The notes below the pieces were generated by a model that worked only from the letters and a program-made list of their open reading frames with translations, was not told the DNA's origin and ran no database searches. A DNA stretch of 64,000 nucleotides. Origin: Oscillospiraceae bacterium. GTDB lineage: Bacteria > Bacillota > Clostridia > Oscillospirales > Ruminococcaceae. The first letter of the stretch is position 1. Every line of letters begins with the position of its first letter. Of this stretch, positions 39,978 through 49,143 are shown piece by piece. The DNA is taken from assembly GCA_025757845.1 (NCBI GenBank), contig CP107211.1, positions 806,001 through 870,000 on the forward strand, given 5' to 3'. A program made the translations under genes and the position numbers.

Positions 39978-40382
39978 ATGGAACTGACGTCGGCACATCT
40001 GCGCTATCTGCTGGCGATCTATGAGGTCTCGCGCACCCACCTGGACATCAGCTCCCGCAGCATTGCGGAAAAGCTGGGGGTGACCAAACCCTCGGTGGTG
40101 CGCATCATGAATCTGCTCATGGAGCGCGGCATGATCGTAAAGGAGCACTACGGCAAGATCTATATGACCGACCGGGGCATCTGGGTGGCCAAACAGGTGC
40201 ATGCGGAGATGGAAAGCATTCTGGAGCATTTTCCGCCGGTGAGCCAACCCCTGACCGAGGAGGAAAAGACCGCTGCGGCCCTGGCCATGACCAGCGCCCT
40301 GCCGGACCGCATTTTTACCGGCGAATACGACCGTCTGTTCGGCGCTGACGCCGACCGGACAGAAAGGGAGAAGAATCCTTGA
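39978..40382 (+). CDS. DtxR-type metal-dependent transcriptional regulator
   Basis: A metal-responsive repressor of 134 residues. The N-terminal winged helix reads LRYLLAIYEVSR, then SIAEKLGVTKPSVVRIMNLLMERGMI and ITYMTDRG-like YMTDRGIWVA, matching the DtxR/MntR DNA-binding domain. The dimerisation part is short, and there is no SH3-like third domain. It is the obvious candidate to bind the GTTAG-N6-CTAAC dyads at DUF3793, feo and its own promoter. Its stop overlaps the TTG start of the ABC exporter by 3 bp, so regulator and exporter are one unit. Confidence 0.87.
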   Translation: MELTSAHLRYLLAIYEVSRTHLDISSRSIAEKLGVTKPSVVRIMNLLMERGMIVKEHYGKIYMTDRGIWVAKQVHAEMESILEHFPPVSQPLTEEEKTAAALAMTSALPDRIFTGEYDRLFGADADRTEREKNP

Positions 40383-42109
40383 TCAACAAAAAACTGCTCT
40401 CCTTTGACCGTGGGGCCCTGCGCTTTGTGGGGGCCAACGTGGCGTTCCAGTGGCTGGGCATGCTGTGCAACGTGATCTTTGTGCGGGCCATCGCCCGGCT
40501 GGTGGGGGCGGCCTTTGCGGGCATGCTCACCACCGGGGTGCTGTGGCAGAACCTTCTGCTGTGTCTAGGCACGGTGCCGTTCCGGTTTGTGTTCACCCTG
40601 CTGGCATCCGGCATGAGCGACCAGGCTTCCAAGAATGTCAAGCGCACTCTGCGCAGCAACATTTACGACAAGCTGACCCGTCTGGGCCCCAATTACACCG
40701 AGACCGCCGCTACCAGCGAGGTGGTCATGCTGGCCAGTGAAGGCGTGGAACAGATCGACACCTACTTTGCCAAGTACCTGCCCCAGCTGGGATACAGCCT
40801 GCTGGCCCCGGTCACCCTGTTCGTGCTGCTGGTGGGAGTGCACGCACGGTCGGCCATCATCCTGCTGTGCTGTGTGCCGCTCATCCCCATGTCCATCGTG
40901 GCGGTGCAGAAATTTGCCAAAAAGCTGCTGGCAAAATACTGGGGCGAGTATACCACCCTGGGCGACAGCTTTCTGGAAAACATCCAGGGCCTGACCACCC
41001 TGAAGATCTATCAGGCCGATGGCTGGAAGCATGAGCAGATGAACGCCCAGGCCGAGCGTTTCCGCAAGATCACCATGAAGGTGTTGACCATGCAGCTGAA
41101 TTCGGTGACCCTGATGGACCTGATGGCCTACGGCGGGGCCGGGCTGGGCATCATCAGTGCGGTGTCCGCCTTTGCCAAGGGTCAGCTGAGCCTGACGGCC
41201 ACGTTGACCATCGTGCTGCTGGCGGCAGATTTCTTCCTGCCGCTGCGGCTGCTGGGCAGCTATTTCCACATTGCCATGAACGGTGCTGCCTCGGCAGAAA
41301 AAATCTTCAAACTGCTGGCAGCAGAGGAACCCGCCGATGGCGAACAGACCGTGCCGGAACAGGCTGCCCTGCAGCTGGAGCACGTTACCTTTGGGTACGA
41401 GAAGGACCGCACCATCCTGCAGGACGTGTCCCTGACCATCCCGCAGGGCAGCTTTGTCTCGCTGGTGGGTGAGTCCGGCTGCGGCAAGAGCACCATTGCG
41501 GCGCTGCTGTCCGGCAGCCGCACCGGTTACACCGGCAGCGTGACGCTGGGCGGTGTGCCGGTGGAACAGCTGCAGCGTGCCCAGCGCCTGCGTGCCCTGA
41601 CGCTGGTGCCCCACAATGCCACCATTTTCAAGGGCACGGTGGAAGCAAACCTGCGCATGGCAAAGCCCGATGCTGCCGAGGCCGAGCTCTGGGCCGCGCT
41701 GGAACAGGTGAACCTGGCCGACTTCTGCCGCAGCCAGGACGGCCTGCAGACGGCCCTGCATGAGGGCGGCAGCAACCTGTCCGGCGGCCAGCGGCAGCGC
41801 CTTGCCATGGCCCGCGCCCTGCTGCACGACACCCCCATTTATCTGTTTGACGAAGCCACTTCCAACGTGGACGCCGAGAGCGAAAACGACATCATGGCAG
41901 CCATCCGGAGCCTGGCGGGCCGCAAAACGGTGATCCTGATCTCCCACCGGCTGGCCAACGTGGTGGACAGCGACTGCATCTATGTGCTGGACAAGGGCCG
42001 CATCGCAGAGCGGGGCACCCACGCAGAACTGCTGAAAAAGCAGGGCGCCTACAGCCGTCTGTACACGGCCCAGAAGCAGCTGGAAACGCTGGAAACGGAG
42101 GATGCCTGA
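40379..42109 (+). CDS. ABC exporter half-transporter, CydD-like
   Basis: A membrane-ATPase fusion of 576 residues: about six membrane helices in the first 320 residues, then an ATP-binding domain with GESGCGKST, SGGQRQRLAMARALL and LFDEATSNVDAE. The start is TTG at 40379, with AGGGAG upstream and direct coupling to the DtxR-type gene. It pairs with the next gene as a heterodimer. The shape is like CydDC (thiol or heme-related export), but cargo cannot be read from sequence. Control with iron genes suggests heme, iron chelator or thiol export. Confidence 0.87.
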   Translation: MINKKLLSFDRGALRFVGANVAFQWLGMLCNVIFVRAIARLVGAAFAGMLTTGVLWQNLLLCLGTVPFRFVFTLLASGMSDQASKNVKRTLRSNIYDKLTRLGPNYTETAATSEVVMLASEGVEQIDTYFAKYLPQLGYSLLAPVTLFVLLVGVHARSAIILLCCVPLIPMSIVAVQKFAKKLLAKYWGEYTTLGDSFLENIQGLTTLKIYQADGWKHEQMNAQAERFRKITMKVLTMQLNSVTLMDLMAYGGAGLGIISAVSAFAKGQLSLTATLTIVLLAADFFLPLRLLGSYFHIAMNGAASAEKIFKLLAAEEPADGEQTVPEQAALQLEHVTFGYEKDRTILQDVSLTIPQGSFVSLVGESGCGKSTIAALLSGSRTGYTGSVTLGGVPVEQLQRAQRLRALTLVPHNATIFKGTVEANLRMAKPDAAEAELWAALEQVNLADFCRSQDGLQTALHEGGSNLSGGQRQRLAMARALLHDTPIYLFDEATSNVDAESENDIMAAIRSLAGRKTVILISHRLANVVDSDCIYVLDKGRIAERGTHAELLKKQGAYSRLYTAQKQLETLETEDA

Positions 42110-42110
42110 T

Positions 42111-43781
42111 ATGAACGAACCCAAGCATCGCAGCCCCTTTGTCCTTGTGGGCCGCCTCATCGTGCTGGTCAAGCCCATGCTGCCCATCATGCTGGCGGCC
42201 ATCGTCATGGGCGTGGCGGGACATTTCTGCGCCACCTTCATCACCATTTTTGGCGGCTTTGGCATCCTGCAGGCGCTGGGGCTGGCCAGCCCGCTGCGCT
42301 CGGTGGGCGTTGCCTTTGCCTGCATTCTGGTATTTGCCCTGCTGCGCGGCATCCTGCGCTATGCAGAGCAGGCTTCCAACCACTCTATCGCTTTCAAGCT
42401 GCTGGCCCTCATCCGGGATCAGGTGTTCGGCACGCTGCGCCGCTTGACCCCGGCCAAGCTGGAGGGCCGTGACCGCGGCGACCTGATCTCCCTGATCACC
42501 GCCGACATCGAGGCACTGGAAGTGTTCTATGCCCACACCATCTCGCCCATCTGCATTGCCTGCATCTGTGTGATCGGCATGACCGGTTTTGTGGCCAGTT
42601 ACCACATCCTGCCCGCACTGGTGCTGCTGGCCGGGTACCTGCTGGTGGGCGTGGCCCTGCCAGTGTGGAGCGCAAAGCGCGGCGACAAGGTGGCCCGGGA
42701 GTACCGGCAGGCCCTGGCCGACACCAACAGCGATGTGCTGGAGAGCCTGCGCGGCCTGCGCGATACCCTGCAATATCAGGACACCGCCGCCCGTGCGGCC
42801 GGCATCACGGCCCACAGCGAGACACTGGGCGAGAAGCAGAAGGCCCTGAAATACCGCGAGGGCCTGACCGTGGCCATCACCAACACCCTGATCCTGTTTA
42901 CGGTCATCGCGGTGCTGGGAGTGAGCCTGCAGCTGTACCGGAACGGCCAGATGGGCGAGGAAGGGGTGCTCATCTGCACCCTGTCGGCTCTGAGCTCCTT
43001 TGGCCCGGTGGTGGCACTGGCCAACCTCGGTGCCAGCCTGACCCAGGTGTTTGCCAGCGCCGACCGTGTGCTGGACCTGCTGGACGAAGAGCCTGTGACC
43101 GCCGACGTGACCGATGGTGCCCACACGGCCTTTGCGGGGGCGCAGGCGGAGCATGTGAGCTTCTCCTATGCGGACGAAGAGGTGCTGCACGACCTGAGCC
43201 TGACCATCCCGGAAAAGAAGATCGTGGGCATCACCGGCCGTTCCGGCAGCGGCAAGTCCACCTTCCTGCGGCTGCTCATGCGTTTCTGGGACGTGAACAC
43301 CGGCACCATCCGCTTTGGCGAGGAGGACATCCGCCGGGTGAACACGGCCACCCTGCGGGCACAGGAGAGCCTTGTGACCCAGGAGACGGAGCTGTTCAAC
43401 GACACCATCGAGAACAACATCCGCATCGCCAAGCGGGATGCCACCCGCGAAGAAGTGGAAGCGGCCTGCAAAAAGGCCGCACTGGACGGCTTTATCCGCA
43501 GCCTGCCCAAGGGGTATGATACCCCCGTGGGTGAGCTGGGCGGGGCCTTGTCCGGCGGCGAGCGGCAGCGCATCGGTGTGGCGCGGGCATTCCTGCACGA
43601 TGCACCCTTCCTGCTGCTGGACGAGCCTACCTCCAACCTCGACAGCCTGAACGAGGGCGTGATCCTCAAGGCGGTGCGGGCCGAGTGCCGGGACAAGACG
43701 GTGCTGCTGGTTTCCCACCGCAAGTCCACCATGGCTGCCGCCGATGTGACCTACTCGGTAGAAAGCGGCCGCCTGAGCTGA
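42111..43781 (+). CDS. ABC exporter half-transporter, CydC-like
   Basis: The second half-transporter, 556 residues: six-helix membrane domain with SSFGPVVALANLGASLTQVFASADRVLDLLDE (CydC-like end), then GRSGSGKST, LSGGERQRIGVARAFL and LLLDEPTSNLDS. The start at 42111 has GGAGGA at the right distance; ATG 42102 overlaps that site. It begins 1 bp after the previous stop. The last Asp of the usual DEATS box is DEPTS here, so both halves have normal Walker B glutamates and both sites may be active. Confidence 0.87.
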   Translation: MNEPKHRSPFVLVGRLIVLVKPMLPIMLAAIVMGVAGHFCATFITIFGGFGILQALGLASPLRSVGVAFACILVFALLRGILRYAEQASNHSIAFKLLALIRDQVFGTLRRLTPAKLEGRDRGDLISLITADIEALEVFYAHTISPICIACICVIGMTGFVASYHILPALVLLAGYLLVGVALPVWSAKRGDKVAREYRQALADTNSDVLESLRGLRDTLQYQDTAARAAGITAHSETLGEKQKALKYREGLTVAITNTLILFTVIAVLGVSLQLYRNGQMGEEGVLICTLSALSSFGPVVALANLGASLTQVFASADRVLDLLDEEPVTADVTDGAHTAFAGAQAEHVSFSYADEEVLHDLSLTIPEKKIVGITGRSGSGKSTFLRLLMRFWDVNTGTIRFGEEDIRRVNTATLRAQESLVTQETELFNDTIENNIRIAKRDATREEVEAACKKAALDGFIRSLPKGYDTPVGELGGALSGGERQRIGVARAFLHDAPFLLLDEPTSNLDSLNEGVILKAVRAECRDKTVLLVSHRKSTMAAADVTYSVESGRLS

Positions 43782-43803
43782 GAAAACAAACTGCAACCCA
43801 ACG

Positions 43804-43838
43804 AAAAGGGCCTGTCTCACAAGAGACAGGCCCTTTTA
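43804..43838. terminator. Bidirectional terminator between the ABC exporter and GDSL genes
   Basis: AAAAGGGCCTGTCTC pairs with GAGACAGGCCCTTTT around ACAA. Confidence 0.92.
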
Positions 43839-43855
43839 TGCTGCATGTTTATGGA

Positions 43856-44890
43856 TCAGTAATTGACGGCTTTGAGGATCTGGCGGCCAATGTACTTGTG
43901 GCCGGAAACGGTGGGGTGGCCGTCGTTGGCGGTGCGGGTATAGGGGATGGGCACATAGGTCACATCATACTGGGCGGCCAGCTTGGCTGCGGCGGTGTTC
44001 AGCCGACGGAAGTGGCGGCTCCAGGAGGGCATCAGGGGCACCGGGTTATTGTAGCTCAGTACCAGGATCTGGGCCTCCGGGTTCAGTTCACGCAGGTCTT
44101 TCATCACACGCTCCAGCTGGGTCACAGTGTCGGCGTAGGTGGAGGTGCAGATCTGGCCCATGCCGGTGGTCAGCAGATACATCACGGCACGGAACTCCGA
44201 GGGGGTCAGGGTCAGCTGCTTCAGGCAGTCCATAAAGTAGTCGATGTTGTCCGGGGTCAGGTTGCGGAACATGCCGGTGACCATGCTGTTGGCCAGCTTT
44301 TCACTTTTCCAGTTGGTAGCCTCGCCCAGGGCCACGATGGTACGGATCAGGGCGTCGTTGGCACCCACCTGCAGGGTGATAAGGTCCGCTTTCTGGATGT
44401 ACTCCTTCAGCTCCGGCACCGAGGTGTACTGCACGCCGGAATAATGGTTTATGGCGGGCATGGCACCTGTCTCGATCAGATCTGCCAGGTCCTTGGTCAT
44501 CACGGCGGGCAGGCCCAGGTTGATGGCGTGGTCACGATCCAGGCCCAGCTGGTCGGCTACATAGCCCACAAAGCACTGGCCATCGTAGCCTTTGTAATTG
44601 CCGGACATATCGAAGCCGTTCTGGACCAGCTTGTACTGCAGGCCGCTCAGGCCCACACCGGCAGTCACGCTGTCACCGATGGCGACATAGGTGTACTCTT
44701 TTTTGGCGGTGGGCTCTGCAACAGGCGCCACAGCATCGTCTTCGGTAAGAGCTTCCGGCTCCACTTCCTGCACGGCGGTTTCCGGCTCAGCAGTCTCTTC
44801 GGTGGTGGGGTTCTCTGCAAAGGCAGGAACGGCCAGCGACAGCAGCAGCGCGGCCGACAGCAGCAGGCTTGCAATGCGTTTTGTTTTCAT
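43856..44890 (-). CDS. Secreted GDSL/SGNH hydrolase, paralog 3
   Basis: Predicted extracellular esterase or acetyl-hydrolase of 344 residues. A signal peptide (about 1-26, AFAE) is followed by a Glu/Thr/Pro-rich linker of about 40 residues absent from the two paralogs. The SGNH blocks are VAIGDSVTAG (I, Ser), GANDA (III, Asn) and NDGHPTVSGHKY (V, Asp-His). The substrate is unknown; a polysaccharide or peptidoglycan O-acyl group is plausible. It has its own promoter at 44943. The start at 44890 is chosen from the first-ATG cluster by spacing to GAGGG. Confidence 0.88.
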   Translation of the reverse strand: MKTKRIASLLLSAALLLSLAVPAFAENPTTEETAEPETAVQEVEPEALTEDDAVAPVAEPTAKKEYTYVAIGDSVTAGVGLSGLQYKLVQNGFDMSGNYKGYDGQCFVGYVADQLGLDRDHAINLGLPAVMTKDLADLIETGAMPAINHYSGVQYTSVPELKEYIQKADLITLQVGANDALIRTIVALGEATNWKSEKLANSMVTGMFRNLTPDNIDYFMDCLKQLTLTPSEFRAVMYLLTTGMGQICTSTYADTVTQLERVMKDLRELNPEAQILVLSYNNPVPLMPSWSRHFRRLNTAAAKLAAQYDVTYVPIPYTRTANDGHPTVSGHKYIGRQILKAVNY

Positions 44891-44942
44891 GGTCATCATT
44901 CCCTCTTTCCCCGCAACATCTCAAGGCTGCGGAACTGCTTCC

Positions 44943-44971
44943 ATGATAAGGAAATGAGGGGGAAATGTCAA
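44943..44971 (-). promoter_or_regulatory. Promoter of GDSL paralog 3
   Basis: Minus-strand TTGACA (44966-44971), 17-bp spacer and TATCAT (44943-44948). Confidence 0.75.
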
Positions 44972-45056
44972 TTGACAAAACGTGGAAAATCGCAGGAAAA
45001 AGTTGTCAAAATAGAAGCTTTTGAAGCTGAATGCCGGAAATAAACGCAGGAAAGCA

Positions 45057-45090
45057 AAAAGACCCTGCCGGACAGGCAGGGCCTTGAAAA
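45057..45090 (-). terminator. Terminator after GDSL paralog 2
   Basis: Read on the minus strand, GGCCCTGCC pairs with GGCAGGGTC, then TTTTT. Confidence 0.85.
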
Positions 45091-45100
45091 AACGAGACGT

Positions 45101-46012
45101 TTACTTGCGGACGGCCTTCAGGATCTGGCGAGCGATGTACTTGTGACCGCACACCGTGGGGTGACCGTCGTTGGCAATGGAGGTATAGGGGATGGACACA
45201 TAGTCTGCGCCATACTGCTGGGCCAGGGCCTTGACGGAGCGGTTCAGCAGGCGGAAGTGTCTGCCGTAGGTGGGCAGGAAGGGCAGGGGGTTGTAGTAAC
45301 CCACCAGAATGATCTGGGCGTCAGGGTTCAGGGCTCTCAGCTCCTGAAGGATCTGTTCCACGTTGGCCACGGTCTGGTCCCGGGTCTGGTCACAGATCTC
45401 CTCCATGCCAGAATCCAGCAGCTTCAGGGCAGCCTTCAGCTCTTCCGGGGTCAGGTCCAGGTTTTCCAGGCCCTTTTTCAGGGTCTGGAGGGTCTGGAGA
45501 TTCAGCTCCCGCATGGTGCCCGTCAGCAGGGGAATCAGCAGTTTGGTGGCCTTGCCGTTGGTGGCTCTGCCCATGGCCCCCATGAGCTGCAGCACAGTGT
45601 CGTTGGAGCCGATGAGCAGGGTGATCAGGTCGGCGTCTGCCAGTTCCTGCCGCAGGGTAGGCAGGTCGTAGTAGGCGACACCGGAGGCGGTGGAGCCGGT
45701 CCTGACCAGGTCCAGGATGTTGCTGCTCATGGCAGCAGGCATCCCGTAGTTCACGGCATGGTCCCGGTCCAGGCCCAGGGCGTCGGCCACCCGGGCCACA
45801 TAGCAGTCTTTGGAGTAACCATGGTAGTTTTCCTGCACATCATAGCTCTTGGCGGTGCTGGAAAAGTGGGTGTCCTTCAGGCCCACACCGGTGGTGATGC
45901 TGTCACCCAGGGCAACATAGGTATAGGAATCTTCCTCTGCTGCAAAGGCAGGCAGTACCGGCAGCACCAGCAGTGCCAGGGCTAGCAGCAGGCTGACAAG
46001 ACGTTTTTTCAT
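45101..46012 (-). CDS. Secreted GDSL/SGNH hydrolase, paralog 2
   Basis: 303 residues: signal peptide (about 1-24), then VALGDSITTG (block I), IGSNDTV (block III) and NDGHPTVCGHKY (block V). It is close to paralog 1 throughout (shared NYHGYSKDCYVARVADALGL-type segment and the ending YIARQILKAVRK) and follows it after 34 bp, so the two are cotranscribed. Block III reads GSND rather than GAND, which still supplies the Asn. Confidence 0.9.
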   Translation of the reverse strand: MKKRLVSLLLALALLVLPVLPAFAAEEDSYTYVALGDSITTGVGLKDTHFSSTAKSYDVQENYHGYSKDCYVARVADALGLDRDHAVNYGMPAAMSSNILDLVRTGSTASGVAYYDLPTLRQELADADLITLLIGSNDTVLQLMGAMGRATNGKATKLLIPLLTGTMRELNLQTLQTLKKGLENLDLTPEELKAALKLLDSGMEEICDQTRDQTVANVEQILQELRALNPDAQIILVGYYNPLPFLPTYGRHFRLLNRSVKALAQQYGADYVSIPYTSIANDGHPTVCGHKYIARQILKAVRK

Positions 46013-46046
46013 AATGAACCTCCTTATATGGCAAACTCAGAAAAAA

Positions 46047-47033
46047 TTACTTTTCCAGAGCCTTCAGGATCTGACGTGCCAGATATTTGTGGCCGCAGGC
46101 GGTGGGGTGGGCGTCGTTGGCCACCAGGGTGTAGGCGGCAGAGGCAAAAGCCACGTCGTACTGCTGGGCCAGCTTCTGCACCGAGCGGTTCAGGGTGCGG
46201 AAGTGCTTGACAAAGGGGTTGGCAGGAGCCGGCAGCAGGGGAACGGGATTGTAGTAGCCCACCAGAACGATCTGGGCGTCGGGGTTCAGGGCCTTCAGCT
46301 CCTGGAGCAGGGCCTCAAGGTTGGCCAGGGTGGTGGCCTGGCTCTGGGCGCAAATGTCGGCAATGCCGCTGCTCAGCAGCTGCAGCAGGGCCTTGCGCTG
46401 CTGGGCGGTGATGTTCAAAGAGTCCAGGTTCTCCCGGAGGGCGGCAAAGGAGGAGGCGTCCATCTGGCGGAAGTCGCCCTCCAGCATAGGCAGCAGGGCC
46501 TCAAAGACCTGGGGGCCGCCCATGGCAGAGGCAATGCCGTACATGATAGGCACCAGTACGTCGTTGGCACCGATCTCCACCGTGATCACCTGAGCGTGCT
46601 TCAGCTCCTGGCGCAGGTTGGGCAGAACAAAATTTATGCTGGCACTCTGGCAGGAACCGGTCCGCACCAGCTCCAGCAGGTCGCTGCTCATCAGGGCAGG
46701 CATTCCGTAATTGGCGGTCTGGGCCCGGCTCAGGCCCAGGCTATCGGCTACCCGGGCCACATAGCAATCCTTGGAGTAGCCCTGGTAGTTGCCGGAAACA
46801 TCGTAATACCGTCCGTTTCGCTGGTAAACGGCGTCCGGCAGGCCAATGCCGGCTACAATGCTGTCGCCCAAAGCAATGTAAGAATAGCAGTGCTGATCCG
46901 ATTCGGCAGCGGCATCGGTCTGGGTCTGCACCGGGGTGGGGTCTGCGGCGGCAGGCTGGGCGGCCCCGGCAGAAACCACCGGCAGCACCAACAGAGCCAG
47001 GGCCAGCAGCAGGCTGACAATGCGTTTTTTCAT
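46047..47033 (-). CDS. Secreted GDSL/SGNH hydrolase, paralog 1
   Basis: 328 residues: signal peptide (about 1-24), a short Ala/Pro/Thr linker, then IALGDSIVAG (block I), IGANDVLV (block III) and NDAHPTACGHKY (block V, with Ala replacing Gly of DGH). It is first of the tandem pair, with AAGGAGG before the start at 47033; the frame open from 47156 runs into the upstream terminator and promoter. Confidence 0.9.
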   Translation of the reverse strand: MKKRIVSLLLALALLVLPVVSAGAAQPAAADPTPVQTQTDAAAESDQHCYSYIALGDSIVAGIGLPDAVYQRNGRYYDVSGNYQGYSKDCYVARVADSLGLSRAQTANYGMPALMSSDLLELVRTGSCQSASINFVLPNLRQELKHAQVITVEIGANDVLVPIMYGIASAMGGPQVFEALLPMLEGDFRQMDASSFAALRENLDSLNITAQQRKALLQLLSSGIADICAQSQATTLANLEALLQELKALNPDAQIVLVGYYNPVPLLPAPANPFVKHFRTLNRSVQKLAQQYDVAFASAAYTLVANDAHPTACGHKYLARQILKALEK

Positions 47034-47070
47034 GATGTTCCTCCTTTTTTTGAGCCATAAGGTCCCTTCT

Positions 47071-47099
47071 ATCATAAAAAGAGAAGCCAGGGATGTCAA
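47071..47099 (-). promoter_or_regulatory. Promoter of the GDSL paralog 1-2 operon
   Basis: Minus-strand TTGACA (47094-47099), 17-bp spacer and TATGAT (47071-47076). Confidence 0.75.
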
Positions 47100-47129
47100 G
47101 GCCCATTTTCCGGAATGTGTCGGGAAATA

Positions 47130-47168
47130 CAAAAAAACGGTCGTGCACAAAGGCACGGCCGTAAAAAG
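47130..47168 (-). terminator. Terminator of the acyl-CoA ligase-like gene
   Basis: Read on the minus strand, ACGGCCGTGC pairs with GCACGACCGT, then TTTTTT. Confidence 0.85.
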
Positions 47169-47173
47169 CAGGA

Positions 47174-48907
47174 TCAGTAGTCGCGGGAGGTGATCTTTTC
47201 CTCCAGCTTGCGGTAGTCCACCTTACCGATGGGGGTCAGCGGCAGCTCATCAAGGAACTTGTAGCCCACGGGCTGGACGTACTCCGGCAGCTCTTCTTTG
47301 CAGATCTGCTGCAGCTCCCGCACGATCTGACGCTTTTTGTGGTCAGCAGCGGGGTCCAGCACGACATACACAAAGGGCAGGCGGCCCTGCACATGGTCCT
47401 TGTCGGTGCAGCCCACCACCGAGCACTGCTGCACGGCGGGGTGGCGGCTGATGACGTTCTCGATCATGGAGGGGAACACCTTGAAGCCATCGTGGCGGAT
47501 GATCAGCCGCTTGATGCGGGAGTCCAGGAACACGAAGCCGTCCTCATCCATATAGCCGACGTCGCCGGTGTGTGCCCAGACGCGGCCATCCGAGTGGTGG
47601 CGCAGCAGGGCAGCCGTTTCGGCGGGCTTGCCGTAATAGCCCTTCATGATGGCAGGGCCGGAGATGCAGAGCTCACCGCGCTCGCCGATGGGAAGCTCGG
47701 TGTCGGTACCGGGTTCAAACACCGACACAAGGGTGTTCACCAGCGGGATGCCCACACTGCCCACCTTGTTGGCAAGGCCGGAAGCAGCGGTGGCGGCAGA
47801 AGAAACCTCGGTCATGCCGTAGCCCTTGGCCAGGCCGTACTCCACGCCGTGAGCGGCCAGGAAGTCGTTCACGCTCTGCTCGGCACCCACCGTGATGGCG
47901 TCGCCGCCGGCAGCATAGTTGCGGATGAAGGACAAATCCTTGTTCTTCAGCAGCAGCGAAGAGGCCATCTGCTGGTAGTGGGCCGGCACGCCGAACATGT
48001 GCTCCGGCTTGTACTTCCAGATCAGGGCACCCAGCTTTTCAGGGTCCAGATTGGGGATGATGATCACGGTAAGGCCCAGCACCAGCGGCAGGTGCACGCC
48101 GCAGGCGTAGCCATAGGCAATGAACGGGGGCATGATGTTCATCAGCTTCTGGCCGCGGCGGAACAGCTTTTCGTAAGCACCGAACTGCTGTGCGATGGAG
48201 TTGAAGTCCACATCGGTCAGCATGACGCCCTTGGGCGAGCCGGTGGTGCCGCCGGTGTGCACCACCACGCAGGTGTGGTCCGGGTCGTAAGGCTCGGCAC
48301 CGGTGTCTTTGCCCTCACCGGCGGCAATGAAATCCTTCCAGCGGATCACGTTGGAAGAATAGCGGTTCTTGTCGGGGGTGGACAGCTTGTAGCCCACGGC
48401 CAGATGCAGCGGCAGGGAGTCGGCGGGGGACACCACCAGCACCCGTTCCACGTTGGTGCGCTTGGCAGCCTGCTGGCAGCGGTCGTAGACCACGTTCAGG
48501 CAGATGAGCAGGTGGGAGTCCACCTCGGTGATGTAATCGTGGATGCCCTCAGCACTGTAGCGCGGATCCACCAGATTCAGGGAGGCACCGATCATGTCGG
48601 CAGCATAGAACGCGTAGATGACCTCCGGGGTCATCACGCTGACCACGGTGGCGATGTCGCCTTTTTTCATGCCGATGGCACGGAAGGCCGCCGCCGTCTT
48701 TTTGACGTTGACGATGAGGTCGGCATAAGTGATCTTGCGGCCGTAATAGGTGATGGCGGTCTCGGTCAAGTGCGTTTTGTTCTGGCGGCAGACGTACTCG
48801 AAGGCGCTGCATTCGGGCGGCGTCTGATTGAAGAACTTAGGGTCATAGTATTTGAGCCAGGGTTTTGCGACGGATGCGTAGATGGGTTCGTGTGGTGCAG
48901 TCGTCAT
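47174..48907 (-). CDS. AMP-dependent (acyl-CoA) synthetase/ligase
   Basis: Activates a carboxylic acid as an acyl-adenylate, usually then a CoA thioester. The 577-residue ANL-superfamily protein has the P-loop VVHTGGTTGSPKGVMLT, a KGYGMTEVSS adenylate-binding block, HTGDVGYMDEDGFVFLDSRIKRLIIRHDGFKV (hinge) and the C-terminal catalytic lysine in PLTPIGKVDYRKL. The chain-length preference is not predictable. It is monocistronic, without fatty acid genes next to it; it may supply acyl groups for lipids or a secondary product. Confidence 0.9.
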   Translation of the reverse strand: MTTAPHEPIYASVAKPWLKYYDPKFFNQTPPECSAFEYVCRQNKTHLTETAITYYGRKITYADLIVNVKKTAAAFRAIGMKKGDIATVVSVMTPEVIYAFYAADMIGASLNLVDPRYSAEGIHDYITEVDSHLLICLNVVYDRCQQAAKRTNVERVLVVSPADSLPLHLAVGYKLSTPDKNRYSSNVIRWKDFIAAGEGKDTGAEPYDPDHTCVVVHTGGTTGSPKGVMLTDVDFNSIAQQFGAYEKLFRRGQKLMNIMPPFIAYGYACGVHLPLVLGLTVIIIPNLDPEKLGALIWKYKPEHMFGVPAHYQQMASSLLLKNKDLSFIRNYAAGGDAITVGAEQSVNDFLAAHGVEYGLAKGYGMTEVSSAATAASGLANKVGSVGIPLVNTLVSVFEPGTDTELPIGERGELCISGPAIMKGYYGKPAETAALLRHHSDGRVWAHTGDVGYMDEDGFVFLDSRIKRLIIRHDGFKVFPSMIENVISRHPAVQQCSVVGCTDKDHVQGRLPFVYVVLDPAADHKKRQIVRELQQICKEELPEYVQPVGYKFLDELPLTPIGKVDYRKLEEKITSRDY

Positions 48908-49021
48908 AGGATTCAGGACCTTTCTTTTTTTCTTCTTCTATCATTTTCCCAGAAACGGCAGAAAAAAGCATGTTCTGCCGGACACTTTCTGACAGGCAAA
49001 AGGCCAAAACGGCCCACCGTT

Positions 49022-49050
49022 ATTGTAGTGGACGGCAGTCGGAATGTCAA
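49022..49050 (-). promoter_or_regulatory. Promoter of the acyl-CoA ligase-like gene
   Basis: Minus-strand TTGACA (49045-49050), 17-bp spacer and TACAAT (49022-49027). The leader is about 110 nt. Confidence 0.8.
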
Positions 49051-49073
49051 TGAATAAACTGTGAGAAATCCAA

Positions 49074-49098
49074 AAAGGACGAACCATCAACGGTTCAT
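49074..49098 (-). terminator. Probable terminator of the opp operon
   Basis: Read on the minus strand, GAACC-GTTGAT-GGTTC, then GTCC and TTTTT. The stem is short, so it is weak. Confidence 0.45.
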
Positions 49099-49143
49099 CT
49101 GGCGAAAACTGTGTAAAGTGGTTGGATCGCGACCCGAAGCAGC

